A DNA stretch of 64,000 bases, taken from DATJHM01 sp963777355. Lineage in GTDB: Bacteria > Chloroflexota > Ktedonobacteria > Ktedonobacterales > Ktedonobacteraceae. Every line of letters starts with the position of its first letter. Position 1 is the stretch's first letter. Shown piece after piece: positions 16,137 through 25,756 of this stretch. Location: assembly GCA_963777355.1 (NCBI GenBank), contig CAVZQK010000028.1, positions 7,278 to 71,277 on the forward strand. The letters are read 5' to 3'. Under the pieces are notes generated by a model. That model was not told the DNA's origin, made no database searches, and saw only the letters and a program-made list of their open reading frames with translations. A program made the translations under genes and the position numbers.

Positions 16137-17774
16137 ATGAGCAGTTTGCAATCTTCAATATCCTCGGCTTCAGTGCGTAATATCTTGACACTGCTTGCCT
16201 CACGAGATGCGCAATTGGTGGCAGGAGCAGCAGGGCTAGAACGCCGCGTTACCTGGGCGTGCTATATGCGCGTGCGTCTTCCTGCCTTTGAGAGTGTTCA
16301 GGGTGGCGAGTTTGCCTTTCTGACGCTCTCAAATCTACGCCGCCTGGATGAGACGTTACCTCACCTGTTAAAAAGCTTGCATAAGGCTGGTGTCGCGGCT
16401 GTTGGTGTCGCGGCCCCGACAGTGGACGCTCTTGGATATGAAGCTGTGGCTCTGGCCGATCAGCTTCATCTTCCTCTGATCCTCTTGCCTGTCAATACGG
16501 TGCTGGATGAGATTGCTCGCGAGGTGATTACTTTTGTCGTCAGTTTCCGCGATGATGTAGAGCGCAAAGCTACCGAGATCTCTCAACAGCTTTTGCAGTT
16601 AAGCGCCCAGGGCGTCGGTATGCAAGGCGTCTGTCAACATCTTGCTAATAGCCGCAATAAATGGGTGGTTGTGCAGGATGCTGATCAGCGTATCCGTTTT
16701 CAGGCCTCTCCTGCTCTGGCTGATGCCTTGCTTTTGCCCTTACCTGTGACCGATGAACTTCTCCTTCTTCAAGGCCTTACCCGCGTCGTAGAGCCGATTT
16801 TGATCCGTCACGAAATTGTTGGCTATCTCTCATTGGTCGGTAACGAGAATAATTTTGATTATCTGGAGCGCATCATTCTCGGTCAGGTCTCTCCCATTAT
16901 GGCCCTTGAGTTCGCCCGTGAACGCGAGAGAAGCGAGGTGGAGAGTCGCTACCAGGTGGAGGCCCTGACTGATGTCCTGCAAGGCCATTATCAGCAACCT
17001 GAGGAGATGCTTGGCCGGGCACGTATCCTCGGCTATGATCTGGCAATACCACAAGTAGTGGTTATTTTTGAGATGTCTCCCTCTGAACCGGATTTCTCAA
17101 ATGGTAGCTTGATTGCCCAGTGGAGCAAGCGCGTCCGTGACGAACTCTTGCGCATCTGGCCTTCCTGCTGGCTTTTAAGCGAGTCTCGCCGTGTCATCGG
17201 ACTCCTCCCTCTTGCTGAGCTCGATTGTAACCTGGATGATGAGCGCGAGTGTGAGATCGCTATCTTTGCTCGCATGGAGCGTTTGCAAACACGTTTGCAG
17301 CAGAGCAGAACCAATGGACCCCGCGTCCCTTCCTATTCCTGTGGCATCGGACGCTTATGTAGAAATCTACAGGGGATACCGCAATCTAACCGTGAGGCTC
17401 AACAGGCTTTAGAGGTTGGCCGCCGCCTCTTCGGCGAAGGCAAAATTCATTCTTTTGCCCGTCTCGGCATTTATCGTCTGCTCTTCTATCTCGATGGCCA
17501 GAACGAGCTCAATGACTTCTATCAGGAGACTTTAGGACCGCTCTTAGCCCATGACGCACGCAATAATGATAGCACGCTTATTGAAACGCTGGAGGGCTTC
17601 TTTCGTTGCAACGCCAATCTCAGTGAGACCGCTCGCACTATGCATCTGCACCGCAATTCGCTTCTCTACCGCCTTGATCGCATTCAGGAGATCCTCGGCC
17701 ATTCTCTGGAGGATTCAGAATTGCGCCTCTCTCTACAAATCGCTCTGAAGATCCACCACCTGCACAAACGCTAG
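16137..17774 (+). CDS. PucR-family transcriptional regulator
   Basis: A 545-residue regulator. Residues about 10-135 form the purine-catabolism-regulator-like N-terminal domain (LLASRDAQLVAGAAGLERRVTWACYMRV...GEFAFLTLSNLR...VAAVGV). A GAF/GGDEF-like central region follows, and the C-terminus carries the PucR HTH_30 (LEGFFRCNANLSETARTMHLHRNSLLYRLDRIQEILG, about 483-520). PucR proteins control catabolic genes, often purine or amino-acid related, in response to a metabolite; no such target is adjacent. There is no clear ribosome site before the ATG. It ends 12 bases before the convergent tsaC gene. Confidence 0.9.
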   Translation: MSSLQSSISSASVRNILTLLASRDAQLVAGAAGLERRVTWACYMRVRLPAFESVQGGEFAFLTLSNLRRLDETLPHLLKSLHKAGVAAVGVAAPTVDALGYEAVALADQLHLPLILLPVNTVLDEIAREVITFVVSFRDDVERKATEISQQLLQLSAQGVGMQGVCQHLANSRNKWVVVQDADQRIRFQASPALADALLLPLPVTDELLLLQGLTRVVEPILIRHEIVGYLSLVGNENNFDYLERIILGQVSPIMALEFARERERSEVESRYQVEALTDVLQGHYQQPEEMLGRARILGYDLAIPQVVVIFEMSPSEPDFSNGSLIAQWSKRVRDELLRIWPSCWLLSESRRVIGLLPLAELDCNLDDERECEIAIFARMERLQTRLQQSRTNGPRVPSYSCGIGRLCRNLQGIPQSNREAQQALEVGRRLFGEGKIHSFARLGIYRLLFYLDGQNELNDFYQETLGPLLAHDARNNDSTLIETLEGFFRCNANLSETARTMHLHRNSLLYRLDRIQEILGHSLEDSELRLSLQIALKIHHLHKR

Positions 17775-17786
17775 TAAGCCTCAGCT

Positions 17787-18854
17787 TTATACATAGATCA
17801 CTTTGCCCCCACTTGCCTTCAGAAGCCGATCCCGAATTGCCAGTCCAAGCCCCTGCACCGCAAAAGAACGGCAGAGAATTACCTGTACTCCCGCTTCTTC
17901 CAGTGTCCGTAGCCCTGCGAAAAGGTGTACCGCCACTTCCTCTGTATTCTCAATTGACCCCGCACAATAGATACGTGCCTCACTCTCTGCAAATGCCGCT
18001 AGATCTTCATCGGCTAGCAGTAGCCCAACTTGTTCGCCTCGCGCTGTGCATCTCTCAACTTCCGCCTTTAACGCCACCAAAACTTTTCCCGGTGCCCCTT
18101 CATAGAGATAGGTAGGTACTGCTGGCGCATAATGTGTCTGCATCTGCCCCGGTGCTGTTACCGTCTCTCCCTCTTGAGGGTGCGACGCTCTCTGTACCTG
18201 CTGTACCTCTGGCACTATTCTGCGCAATGCTTCAAGGCTGATCCCACCTGGACGCAAAAGAGTTGGCATCGGTGTCGTAAGATCCAGAATAGTCGATTCG
18301 ACCCCAACCTCACAATGCCCTGCATCAAGTATTAGTGGTACCCGCCCGGCGAGGTCCTGCCACGCGTGTTGGGCCGTCGTTGGGCTTACATGCATAAAGC
18401 GATTCGCGCTAGGAGCCGCGATAGGCACTTCCGCCGCCTGAATAAGCGCACGCGCAACTGCATGGCGAGGCATACGCACTGCTACTGTCGGCAAATTCGC
18501 GGTAACCCGTGAAGAAACCCGCTTGTTTGCTGGGAGGATCAGGGTCAGCGGACCCGGCCAGAATACTTGCGCGATGTCATACGCGATCTCAGGAACGCTG
18601 CTGACAAGCTGCTGAAGCTCCTCCAGGGCTGCAATATGCACGATCAGCGGATCATAAAAGGGCCGCCCTTTGGCCGCAAAAATCGCCTCAACTGCCGAAA
18701 CATTCAGCGCGTTAGCCCCTAGCCCATAAACCGTCTCCGTAGGAAATACGACCAGTTCTCCCCTGCGCAGAAATCCGGCTGCATAATCGATAATTGCCAT
18801 ATCTATGTGCTGCGTATCTAGACGCAGTACTTCGGTTTGATAAGAAAGAGTCAT
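17787..18854 (-). CDS. L-threonylcarbamoyladenylate synthase (Sua5/YrdC/YwlC type)
   Basis: A 355-residue enzyme that makes threonylcarbamoyl-AMP from threonine, bicarbonate and ATP for the t6A37 modification of tRNA. The YrdC domain occupies about 15-210 (FPTETVYGLGANALN, KGRPFYDPLIVHI, FWPGPLTLIL, TVAVRMPRH, PIAAPSANRF, ESTILDL, LLRPGGIS). A Sua5 C-terminal domain fills about 240-355 after the APGQMQTHYAP linker, so it is the long TsaC2/Sua5 form. ATG at 18854. Together with miaB nearby it makes two tRNA position-37 modification genes in the region, though not in one operon. Confidence 0.93.
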   Translation of the reverse strand: MTLSYQTEVLRLDTQHIDMAIIDYAAGFLRRGELVVFPTETVYGLGANALNVSAVEAIFAAKGRPFYDPLIVHIAALEELQQLVSSVPEIAYDIAQVFWPGPLTLILPANKRVSSRVTANLPTVAVRMPRHAVARALIQAAEVPIAAPSANRFMHVSPTTAQHAWQDLAGRVPLILDAGHCEVGVESTILDLTTPMPTLLRPGGISLEALRRIVPEVQQVQRASHPQEGETVTAPGQMQTHYAPAVPTYLYEGAPGKVLVALKAEVERCTARGEQVGLLLADEDLAAFAESEARIYCAGSIENTEEVAVHLFAGLRTLEEAGVQVILCRSFAVQGLGLAIRDRLLKASGGKVIYV

Positions 18855-19093
18855 GCTATTTTTCCCTGCTCCGCAAGAAGTAGCCAGCCCCTGACCACAC
18901 CCTATATTTAAAAGATAGGCCAGAGGTCACAAATCCTGCCCGCAAGTATAGCATACCTCTCAACCCGTCTCAAATCCATTTGTCTTGAGGCCCTGAGTAA
19001 AATATGCCATTGGGGAGGAGCCGGGTTGCATAACGCCGTAGTAGTCGCTACAATAAAAATGAAGAAATGGGTGTGATTGAGAGAGAAGCAAGA

Positions 19094-20086
19094 ATGCAGC
19101 AGAGAAGATCGTTTATACGCTTGCAAAAAAATATGTCCCCTCTATGGAGGGCATGGCTCCTGATTCTGGTTGTCCTGCTAGGATCATTGGTCACTGCCTG
19201 CCAATCTGGCACGGGCAATACCCGCAGTGCGCCCAGTACCACTTCGACGGGTGGGGCTGCCGCCACATTTGCTGATAAGCCTTTACTGTCCTGTATGACA
19301 CCAACTCATGCAGCTGGAGATAGCTACGGTAGCATATCATCTGCTGGCTTGAAGCGTACCTTCTTGTTGCATCTGCCTTCATCTTACGGAAACCATCCGC
19401 AAGCTCTGGTTATTGCCTATCATGGTTATAGCTGGACCGCTGCGCAGATGGAGCGCGAATCTCATCTGAATAATGAAGCCGACATCGCCGGTTTTGTGGT
19501 GGCCTTCCCTCAGGGCGTTGATGATCCTCCCTCCTGGAACGCCGGTGTGGGCGCGTACGGACCAACAGGCGATGCAGATGATATTCAGTTCACCCGTGAT
19601 CTCCTTACCTATCTGGCAAAAAATTATTGTGTCGATATGCAGCGCGTCTACGTTACCGGTTTTTCTCTCGGCAGTGGTATGGCTTATCGCGTAGCCTGTA
19701 CCCTGACACAACAGATTGCTGCTGTTGCAACTGTCTCTGGTGCCTATTATCCTTTTGGCGGATGCAATGCCTCTCGTCCCTTGCCTGTTATGGAGATTCA
19801 TGGTGCCGCTGATCCCTCTGCTCCTTATACGGGCTATCCTGCCTTGCGTATGGCGGCAGTTGCCGATTATCTGCATGTCTGGCAGCAGATCGACCAGTGT
19901 AAACCCACCTCGCAGGTGATTCTCCAACAACCAGAGGTAACCGGGACCCAATGGAGCCAGTGTGCGGCGCATACTATGATTGTTCACTATCGCATCACCC
20001 ACGGCGTCCACTCCTGGCCTAATCCCCAGATATTGGATGCTGGCCGCGTCATCTGGCAATTTTTTGATCGCTTCTCCCTTGCTTGA
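19094..20086 (+). CDS. Lipoprotein esterase of the PHB depolymerase/feruloyl esterase family (LpqC-like)
   Basis: A 330-residue exported alpha/beta hydrolase. Signal peptide with lipobox LVTAC (Cys near 35), Ser/Thr linker, then the esterase domain: LVIAYHGYSWTAAQMERES (oxyanion region), FPQGVDDPPSWNAG, nucleophile elbow GFSLGSGMAYR, acid in EIHGAADPSAPY, and the final His in THGVHSWPN. The family acts on polyhydroxybutyrate oligomers or aromatic esters; the substrate is unknown. ATG at 19094 gives a normal signal peptide; an in-frame start at 19067 adds 9 residues. Confidence 0.87.
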   Translation: MQQRRSFIRLQKNMSPLWRAWLLILVVLLGSLVTACQSGTGNTRSAPSTTSTGGAAATFADKPLLSCMTPTHAAGDSYGSISSAGLKRTFLLHLPSSYGNHPQALVIAYHGYSWTAAQMERESHLNNEADIAGFVVAFPQGVDDPPSWNAGVGAYGPTGDADDIQFTRDLLTYLAKNYCVDMQRVYVTGFSLGSGMAYRVACTLTQQIAAVATVSGAYYPFGGCNASRPLPVMEIHGAADPSAPYTGYPALRMAAVADYLHVWQQIDQCKPTSQVILQQPEVTGTQWSQCAAHTMIVHYRITHGVHSWPNPQILDAGRVIWQFFDRFSLA

Positions 20087-20267
20087 TACTGACTATCTTC
20101 CTTCCTACGCTTCCCTATGGGCCGTGCTCGTCGCCGCCTGCTCTTTTCTTGTATGATGAGGGACTAATAGCTCATCTTTTCTGCCCGCTTGTCTTTAGTC
20201 TCTTACCTCAATATATGCTATTATATTCGTAGGCTTGATTGTTAAGTGTAGGTCGCGAGGGAGCAGT

Positions 20268-21239
20268 ATGAATACACCTGGAACAGGGCAGCCCCACCAT
20301 TCCCCCTACAAATCTTTTACTCGTGAAGAATGGGAGGAGTTGCGTGCTTCTATGCCTCAAACCCTTTCAGAAGAACGTCTGGCGTCATTGCGTGGACTTA
20401 ACGAATATGTCTCTTTGCATGAGGTCTCCCAGATCTATCTGCCATTGTCGCGTCTTCTGAATCTCTATGTCGCTGCTACGCAGAAATTACATACCGCAAC
20501 AAATCTGTTTTTGCAAAATGGACAGCATGAAGAGGAACAAAAAGTTCCTTATGTCATAGGCATTGCTGGCAGTGTCGCTGTGGGCAAGAGTACCACCGCG
20601 CGTATTCTTCAGGCGCTCCTCTCCGATTGGTCGACGCATCCCTGTGTCGATCTGGTTACTACTGATGGCTTTCTCTATCCCAACCATGTCTTAGAGGCAA
20701 AAGGGTTGATGGATCGCAAGGGTTTTCCCGAAAGTTATAATGTGCGCCGCTTGCTCCAATTCCTGATCGATGTAAAATCTGGGTATTCACAGGTCTTTGC
20801 CCCTAAATATTCTCATCTGACCTATGATATCTTGCCGGATGAAGTCCAGGTTATTTCTCAACCGGATATCCTTATCTTTGAGGGACTGAATGTCTTGCAA
20901 ACACGTCATACGCGTATAAACAAGGCCCCTCGCCTGTTTGTCTCAGATTTCTTTGATTTCTCGATTTATGTCGATGCAGAAGAAAAAGATATTGAGCAAT
21001 GGTACACCGAGCGCTTTTTGACCTTGCGCGAGACGGCCTTTCGCGATCCTGCTTCGTACTTTCGCCGCTATGCCCAGCTCTCGACGGCAGAGGCGGTGCA
21101 GACCGCTCGAAGCATCTGGCAGCGCACGAATGGCCCTAATCTACGCGAAAATATAGAACCGACACGCGGACGGGCCCATCTGATTATGAAGAAGGGACTG
21201 GATCATGCCGTGCAAGAAGTCAGGTTACGCAAGTTGTGA
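20268..21239 (+). CDS. coaA: Type I pantothenate kinase
   Basis: A 323-residue kinase of the bacterial CoaA (P-loop) type, the first step of CoA synthesis. P-loop G98-IAGSVAVGKST with Lys107; DLVTTDGFLYPN; MDRKGFPESYN; PKYSHLTYDI; and the DFFDFSIYVDAEEKDIEQWYTERFLTLRETAFRDPASYF block, all hallmark CoaA segments. ATG at 20268 follows GAGGGAG; an earlier in-frame codon at 20235 lacks a site. Length matches the family (about 310-320). Likely feedback-inhibited by CoA like other type I enzymes; not visible in sequence. Confidence 0.95.
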   Translation: MNTPGTGQPHHSPYKSFTREEWEELRASMPQTLSEERLASLRGLNEYVSLHEVSQIYLPLSRLLNLYVAATQKLHTATNLFLQNGQHEEEQKVPYVIGIAGSVAVGKSTTARILQALLSDWSTHPCVDLVTTDGFLYPNHVLEAKGLMDRKGFPESYNVRRLLQFLIDVKSGYSQVFAPKYSHLTYDILPDEVQVISQPDILIFEGLNVLQTRHTRINKAPRLFVSDFFDFSIYVDAEEKDIEQWYTERFLTLRETAFRDPASYFRRYAQLSTAEAVQTARSIWQRTNGPNLRENIEPTRGRAHLIMKKGLDHAVQEVRLRKL

Positions 21240-21335
21240 ACGTTACCTGGCTTCTCATCTAGGAATAACGTACTATCTCCAGATTATTCTTCAAAGGGAA
21301 GAAAATGGGGCAGCAGGGATTGATGAATAAAAAAA

Positions 21336-21371
21336 CTGGCCGCTTGCTTTATTTTCGCAATTAACGGCCAG
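21336..21371 (-). terminator. Rho-independent terminator of the YtxH gene
   Basis: CTGGCCG (21336-21342) pairs with CGGCCAG (21365-21371). Read on the minus strand, the hairpin is followed by seven T (A run at 21329-21335). Confidence 0.8.
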
Positions 21372-21394
21372 CTTGTCTGCTCTAGCGAGCAGGA

Positions 21395-21895
21395 TTAGAG
21401 GTTGGTGGAATTGTTCGTTGAAGATGTTGCGTTATTCAGGGTATTGCTCGCATTAACTTTTGCCGTCTTGACGGTTTCTTTCGTTGTGTCGGCAATATCC
21501 TGCGCATTCTGCTTCGTCGTGGAAGTCGCATCTTTGGCCTGCTGGCTCAGACTCTGACTCCCCTGTTGCAGCACATTCTTTGTCTGCTGGGTCAGATCCT
21601 GGCTGGTCTGTTTCACATTGGAAGCCGCATTCTGGGCAATGTCGCTAAGATTGCTTGCTGTGCTTTTCACTGTTGTACTTGCCTGCTGGGCGTAATCTTT
21701 TAGCGTTCCGGCTGTCTGAGAAACTTTGTCGCTCACCAGACTGGTATACTGGTTGAGTTGCTCATTTTCAGGAAGATATCCACGCAGCTCTTGCGCACGC
21801 TGTGAGACCAGACGGCGCATCTCTTCGCCACGCATCGGTGCTACTAATAAACCGATACCTACTCCGAAAAGTACGCCTTTGAGAAAATTATTCAT
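21395..21895 (-). CDS. YtxH domain-containing protein with LEA-like helical repeats
   Basis: A 166-residue protein. The N-terminal FLKGVLFGVGIGLLVAPMRGEEMRR is the YtxH membrane/Gly-rich motif. From about residue 45 it is an amphipathic helix rich in Thr, Ser, Gln, Ala and Lys with a loose 11-residue rhythm (SDKVSQTAG, KDYAQQAS, SDIAQNAA, TQQTKNVL), similar to apolipoprotein/LEA-type stress proteins. Probably membrane-bound and stress-related; family function is not defined. It precedes, on the same strand, no close partner; GlsB lies 167 bases further upstream. Confidence 0.85.
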   Translation of the reverse strand: MNNFLKGVLFGVGIGLLVAPMRGEEMRRLVSQRAQELRGYLPENEQLNQYTSLVSDKVSQTAGTLKDYAQQASTTVKSTASNLSDIAQNAASNVKQTSQDLTQQTKNVLQQGSQSLSQQAKDATSTTKQNAQDIADTTKETVKTAKVNASNTLNNATSSTNNSTNL

Positions 21896-22062
21896 TTGGC
21901 ATCCTTTCTTTTCTTATGCACTAACTATGCCGCAACCTACCGCATAGGTAAGAGAACTTTTATGTATACGCATGTGATACGGCTCAGGAATATGAGAAGT
22001 TTCATCTGAAGAGCCGCAAACGTACTGACCTCCATTTTTATAATACAGGTCCGAAAAAATGT

Positions 22063-22350
22063 TTACGCGGTACGTCGATAAAAAAAGGCCGGATAGGCCA
22101 GACTACTCCACAATGTCACAAGGATAGCCGCGCCGATGATCGCGCTGATAAGGGGCACCCCTGCAAGCGTTGGCTCTCCTTGAATACTGAAATGGAATAC
22201 GCCAACAATGAGCAGGATGGAGAAGAAACCGAGGACAATGGAACCAATAATACCATTAGGTGCGCGGCGACCAGCAATAAGTTCACCGATCAATCCAACA
22301 ATAATCGCTATGACTACCCAGATGAGAAATTGTGTAACCGTTATCTGCAT
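22063..22350 (-). CDS. GlsB/YeaQ/YmgE-family stress membrane protein
   Basis: A 95-residue integral membrane protein with three hydrophobic segments: FLIWVVIAIIVGLIGELIAG, GIIGSIVLGFFSILLIVGVF and LISAIIGAAILVTLWSSLAY. The GLIGELIAGRRAPNGIIGSIVLGF block is the family signature (transglycosylase-associated protein Pfam family). The start at 22350 is chosen because AGGGAGAG lies 6 bases upstream and the family starts here; the frame is open further upstream. Likely induced by stress together with the neighbouring YtxH gene, by inference. Confidence 0.9.
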   Translation of the reverse strand: MQITVTQFLIWVVIAIIVGLIGELIAGRRAPNGIIGSIVLGFFSILLIVGVFHFSIQGEPTLAGVPLISAIIGAAILVTLWSSLAYPAFFYRRTA

Positions 22351-22515
22351 TGTATCTCTCCCTGATCCATGAATTGAAGAAAAACACACCGAAAGAAGAT
22401 GAATACTAACTGATACACGTATTATTGATTCTTCTGGACTCAGCAGGAAAAAGGAAACCATTTTGTGCTTATCCTCTAAGGAAACGAGAATCAGCTTGCC
22501 TTCTTGCTAGAAGGC

Positions 22516-23628
22516 TCACCCCGGAATAGCTGAAAGCGCTAGCAGGGTCTCCATATATCCGGAGAAGGCCGCATAAGGACCGATAAAGGGGATCTCCTGT
22601 TGCAGGGCTTGCAGCCGCTCATGCGAAAAGTCTTGCTTGTTTAAACCTGCCAGCCAGGCACACGCTTTTTTGATGCGTGCCTGGTCCGTTGTCGAGAGCG
22701 GCTGATCTGGCAGTCCTCGACCATAGTTATAGCGCCGTAAGAGATCCGGATCGAGAAGATAGGAACGAAGTAATGGTAGGAGAACGAGGCGTAGCGCCTC
22801 TTTACTTACCTGGAGAGAGAGAAAATCAGTCAGGTGGTGCTCGTCAACTTGTCTGTCTTTACTCATTGTTTGCAGAAGACGGTTGTACTCTTCAAGCGTT
22901 GTGCGCAAGGCATGAAGCAGGTGCCCCTCTGCGTCTATCCGTATCTCATTCAACTCACTAACCAGCGTTGCCCCATAGCCCAGGCGACCCACCCAGCCTG
23001 TGAGCGTGAATCCGGGGATAGTACTTGCACGATTGAGCCATGTATGGGCAGTGGCGCGCTGAAGAGGCCAGCGCAACCAGACACGAGGCGGCGTCAGTTG
23101 AGGATCAAGAAAGAGCAACTCGTGTCTTCCTTGCAGAATCGCCTCAAGAAACGCTTCTTGTTTTTCACGACGATTTGTCCCAATGATCCAGGTGTCCAGA
23201 ATACCCGCCTGCTGGTATGCTGTATGGCGCTTCTGCCATTCCTCGATGTCCAGCGGCGCACATTGAAACTCAATTGCCCATTGCCGACCATCTTGATGGC
23301 GGACAAAAACGTCAGCAATGCGATTCGGTTCAGGCAACCTTTCTTCCAGGGTGACTACTGCCTGTGGAAACTGCTTATGTAACCAGTTTGCAAGAATCGA
23401 CTTTCCGCACATATGCCGTACAAATTCAGCCTCGGTGCTCCAGGCGCATTCCCCTTTCTGATGGGCAAAATGAAGCTGTGTCCGCTTATCCGGGCCGCCT
23501 CGTACGTGGACGATGCCTCGACAATTCGGACAATGCAGCGTATGGGCACGGGACCATTCCTGCAATTGAGCCAGCGATGCCTCTTCTGCCACAATCTGAC
23601 AGGCATCAGGACCATAGGCAACAAGCAT
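22516..23628 (-). CDS. CoiA-like competence-associated nuclease
   Basis: A 370-residue protein of the CoiA family. The N-terminus has a zinc-finger-like HCPNC with a later HFAH (about 32-56), followed by a nuclease domain with RIADVFVRHQDGRQWAIEFQCAPL (about 102-126), the D...ExQ core of a PD-(D/E)xK fold. The C-terminal 200 residues are helical. CoiA proteins act in processing or recombination of incoming DNA in competent firmicutes; here it stands alone. ATG at 23628. Whether this organism is naturally competent cannot be told from the window. Confidence 0.85.
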   Translation of the reverse strand: MLVAYGPDACQIVAEEASLAQLQEWSRAHTLHCPNCRGIVHVRGGPDKRTQLHFAHQKGECAWSTEAEFVRHMCGKSILANWLHKQFPQAVVTLEERLPEPNRIADVFVRHQDGRQWAIEFQCAPLDIEEWQKRHTAYQQAGILDTWIIGTNRREKQEAFLEAILQGRHELLFLDPQLTPPRVWLRWPLQRATAHTWLNRASTIPGFTLTGWVGRLGYGATLVSELNEIRIDAEGHLLHALRTTLEEYNRLLQTMSKDRQVDEHHLTDFLSLQVSKEALRLVLLPLLRSYLLDPDLLRRYNYGRGLPDQPLSTTDQARIKKACAWLAGLNKQDFSHERLQALQQEIPFIGPYAAFSGYMETLLALSAIPG

Positions 23629-23914
23629 GACCGATTCTCAAATTCTTACTCCAGGTCCTTAATTCAGACCTTTTTTCGCTTCCTGTCTATCTACTACTAT
23701 AGCATACCGTTCTCTGTGGGGCTTATCAATCGCAATTCTTCTCGCATTACTACAACTATTTGCTGTATGTTGTATTCTGTATGGCATCAGGCTTTCTCTA
23801 ACTCCGCACCCAAAAAATCTTTGGTAGATTGTCTAAAAAAATCTGGTCTCTGATGAACTGATTTTTAGCTACAGAGAGACATTCTGCCGATATATTCTTT
23901 TAGGAGTAGCGTTC

Positions 23915-25051
23915 ATGGTGCTAGATCTTAGCCCTATTGCTGTCGTCGATAATCATTGCCATCCCGTTCTGTTGCAGCAGCATATGGACTCTCTACAATT
24001 TCGTCGCTATTTTACCGAGGCCAGCCATCCCGGCTTCGCTCAACAGCACGTTGCCAATACGGTCTACTATCGCTGGCTTTTGCGCCAACTGTCCACCGTG
24101 TATGGTTGCCTGCCACAAGAAGAAGAGATAGTAGCGGTGCGCAATAGTCTCAGTACAGAACAATTGTTTCGCCTTCTCTGGCAAAGTGCCGGTATTGATA
24201 CGCTCGTTCTGGATGTTGCCTTTCCTCTTCCCGAACAGTGCTATGCTCCTGAGCGCATGGCCGAGCTGGGAGGATTCCGCTGCGCGAAAATGCTGAGGCT
24301 GGAGACGCTTATGCAGCGTCTGGTGATCGCATATAGCGATTTCTCTGACGTGGTGGCTCGCTTTGAAGATGCGATTAGCGCTATTCGGAGCAAAGGCTAT
24401 TGTGCCATGAAAAGCATTGTTGCCTATCGAACCGGTCTCAATATCCAACAGTGGAGCAGGGATGAGGCAATCGCCTCATTTACCGAGGCACGAGCCATTG
24501 CCCAACGAGAAGGAACTTTGCGTATAGCGCAAAAGCCTCTTATAGACTATCTTTTACATATCGCTTTTGCTAGCGCCTCTGCACAGCAGGTCCCTGTTCA
24601 ATTTCATACCGGCTATGGTGATAGCGATACCGACATGCGTTTAGGCAATCCATTGCATCTCCGCGAAATATTGGAGCATCCAGATTATCAGCAGATGAAA
24701 GTTGTTCTTCTTCATGAAAGCTATCCCTATACGCAACTAGGGGCTTATCTGGCCGCCGTCTATCCGCATGTTTATTTTGATCTCTCGTATACTATCCCGT
24801 TCGTTGAAAAACTGGAGATGCTCTCTTTTACAAGACAGGCATTGAGTGTCGCACCAGCCAGCAAACTTATGTATAGTTCAGATGGTATTCACCTACCGGA
24901 GATGCATTGGGCGGGAGCGCTTCGTGGACGTGCGATTATCGGCCAGGTTCTGACGGAGATGGTTGCCGCCGACGAGATCGACGAAGAGGATGCCTCTCAT
25001 TTTGCCGCTCAGGTGTTGCGAGAGACCGCTTCTACCCTCTATCAGCTCTGA
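23915..25051 (+). CDS. Amidohydrolase-family protein (FluG N-domain-like)
   Basis: A 378-residue TIM-barrel amidohydrolase. The N-terminal metal motif VVDNHCHP has H14 and H16; later blocks are GYCAMKSIVAYRTGL, VPVQFHTGYGD with the strand-5/6 His region, VVLLHESYPYT, VYFDLSYTIPF, and LMYSSDGIHLPE with the catalytic Asp. The arrangement resembles the nodulin/FluG-type amidohydrolases that may be fused to glutamine synthetase, but no such fusion is present. Substrate unknown. ATG at 23915 follows AGGAG by 8 bases. A Nudix gene follows 86 bases later on the same strand. Confidence 0.85.
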   Translation: MVLDLSPIAVVDNHCHPVLLQQHMDSLQFRRYFTEASHPGFAQQHVANTVYYRWLLRQLSTVYGCLPQEEEIVAVRNSLSTEQLFRLLWQSAGIDTLVLDVAFPLPEQCYAPERMAELGGFRCAKMLRLETLMQRLVIAYSDFSDVVARFEDAISAIRSKGYCAMKSIVAYRTGLNIQQWSRDEAIASFTEARAIAQREGTLRIAQKPLIDYLLHIAFASASAQQVPVQFHTGYGDSDTDMRLGNPLHLREILEHPDYQQMKVVLLHESYPYTQLGAYLAAVYPHVYFDLSYTIPFVEKLEMLSFTRQALSVAPASKLMYSSDGIHLPEMHWAGALRGRAIIGQVLTEMVAADEIDEEDASHFAAQVLRETASTLYQL

Positions 25052-25137
25052 ACTAAAAACAGTGGTAGGCTTTTGCGTATGAAATGTGTCTTGAGTATGC
25101 AGCGAGATAAGATGAGAGGGGGCTTAGGAAGGCAAAT

Positions 25138-25596
25138 ATGACTGAAGTGGTGAATCCTTTGAGTAATTCAAATGTGTTTCGTGTTGCCGTATACGCTGTT
25201 ATTTTTGCAGGGGCCAGGGTGCTATTGGCGTTGCGCAGAGATATCGATTGGTGGAATCTTCCCGGCGGAGGGATGGAGCCGGGGGAGACAGTGGAGGAGG
25301 CGATGTGCCGTGAGGTAAAAGAAGAGACCGGCCTGGACGTTGTAGTTGAGAGCCTGGTAGGTGTCTATTCCAAACCTCAGAAACAGGAGGTCGTGCTTGC
25401 CTTCCGTTGTCGCATCATTGGTGGCTCCTTACAGGAGACGGAAGAATCGCGCGAATGCCGCTTTTTTCTTCCTGACGAAATGCCAACGAACACCCTTCCC
25501 AAGCACCGCCAGCGCGTCCTGGATGCTTTGCTCAATCGACCTGAAGCGCTTCTCCGCACACAACGAAGCACTTCTGAAGAAGATCAACGTCTCTAA
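25138..25596 (+). CDS. Nudix hydrolase
   Basis: A 152-residue Nudix protein. The box runs from G44 to L66 and matches GX5EX7REUXEEXGU exactly, with R58-E59 and E62-E63. The preceding ALRRDIDWWNLPGGGMEPGE is typical. It would hydrolyse a nucleoside diphosphate linked to another moiety; substrate not predictable. ATG at 25138 with GGAAGG upstream. Confidence 0.93.
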   Translation: MTEVVNPLSNSNVFRVAVYAVIFAGARVLLALRRDIDWWNLPGGGMEPGETVEEAMCREVKEETGLDVVVESLVGVYSKPQKQEVVLAFRCRIIGGSLQETEESRECRFFLPDEMPTNTLPKHRQRVLDALLNRPEALLRTQRSTSEEDQRL

Positions 25597-25756
25597 GCGA
25601 AGAGATTTCCCCGCTTTTGTCTACATCGTGATGGTGTTGTTGCAACGTTTTGGAAATAACATGTAAGGGGCTAATTGCTGCCCCGTTTGGTGGTTAGATA
25701 TTGTATAGGGGTGGGGTTCATCTCCGCCCGATTGGTCAGTAGGAGAGAATTGGCTG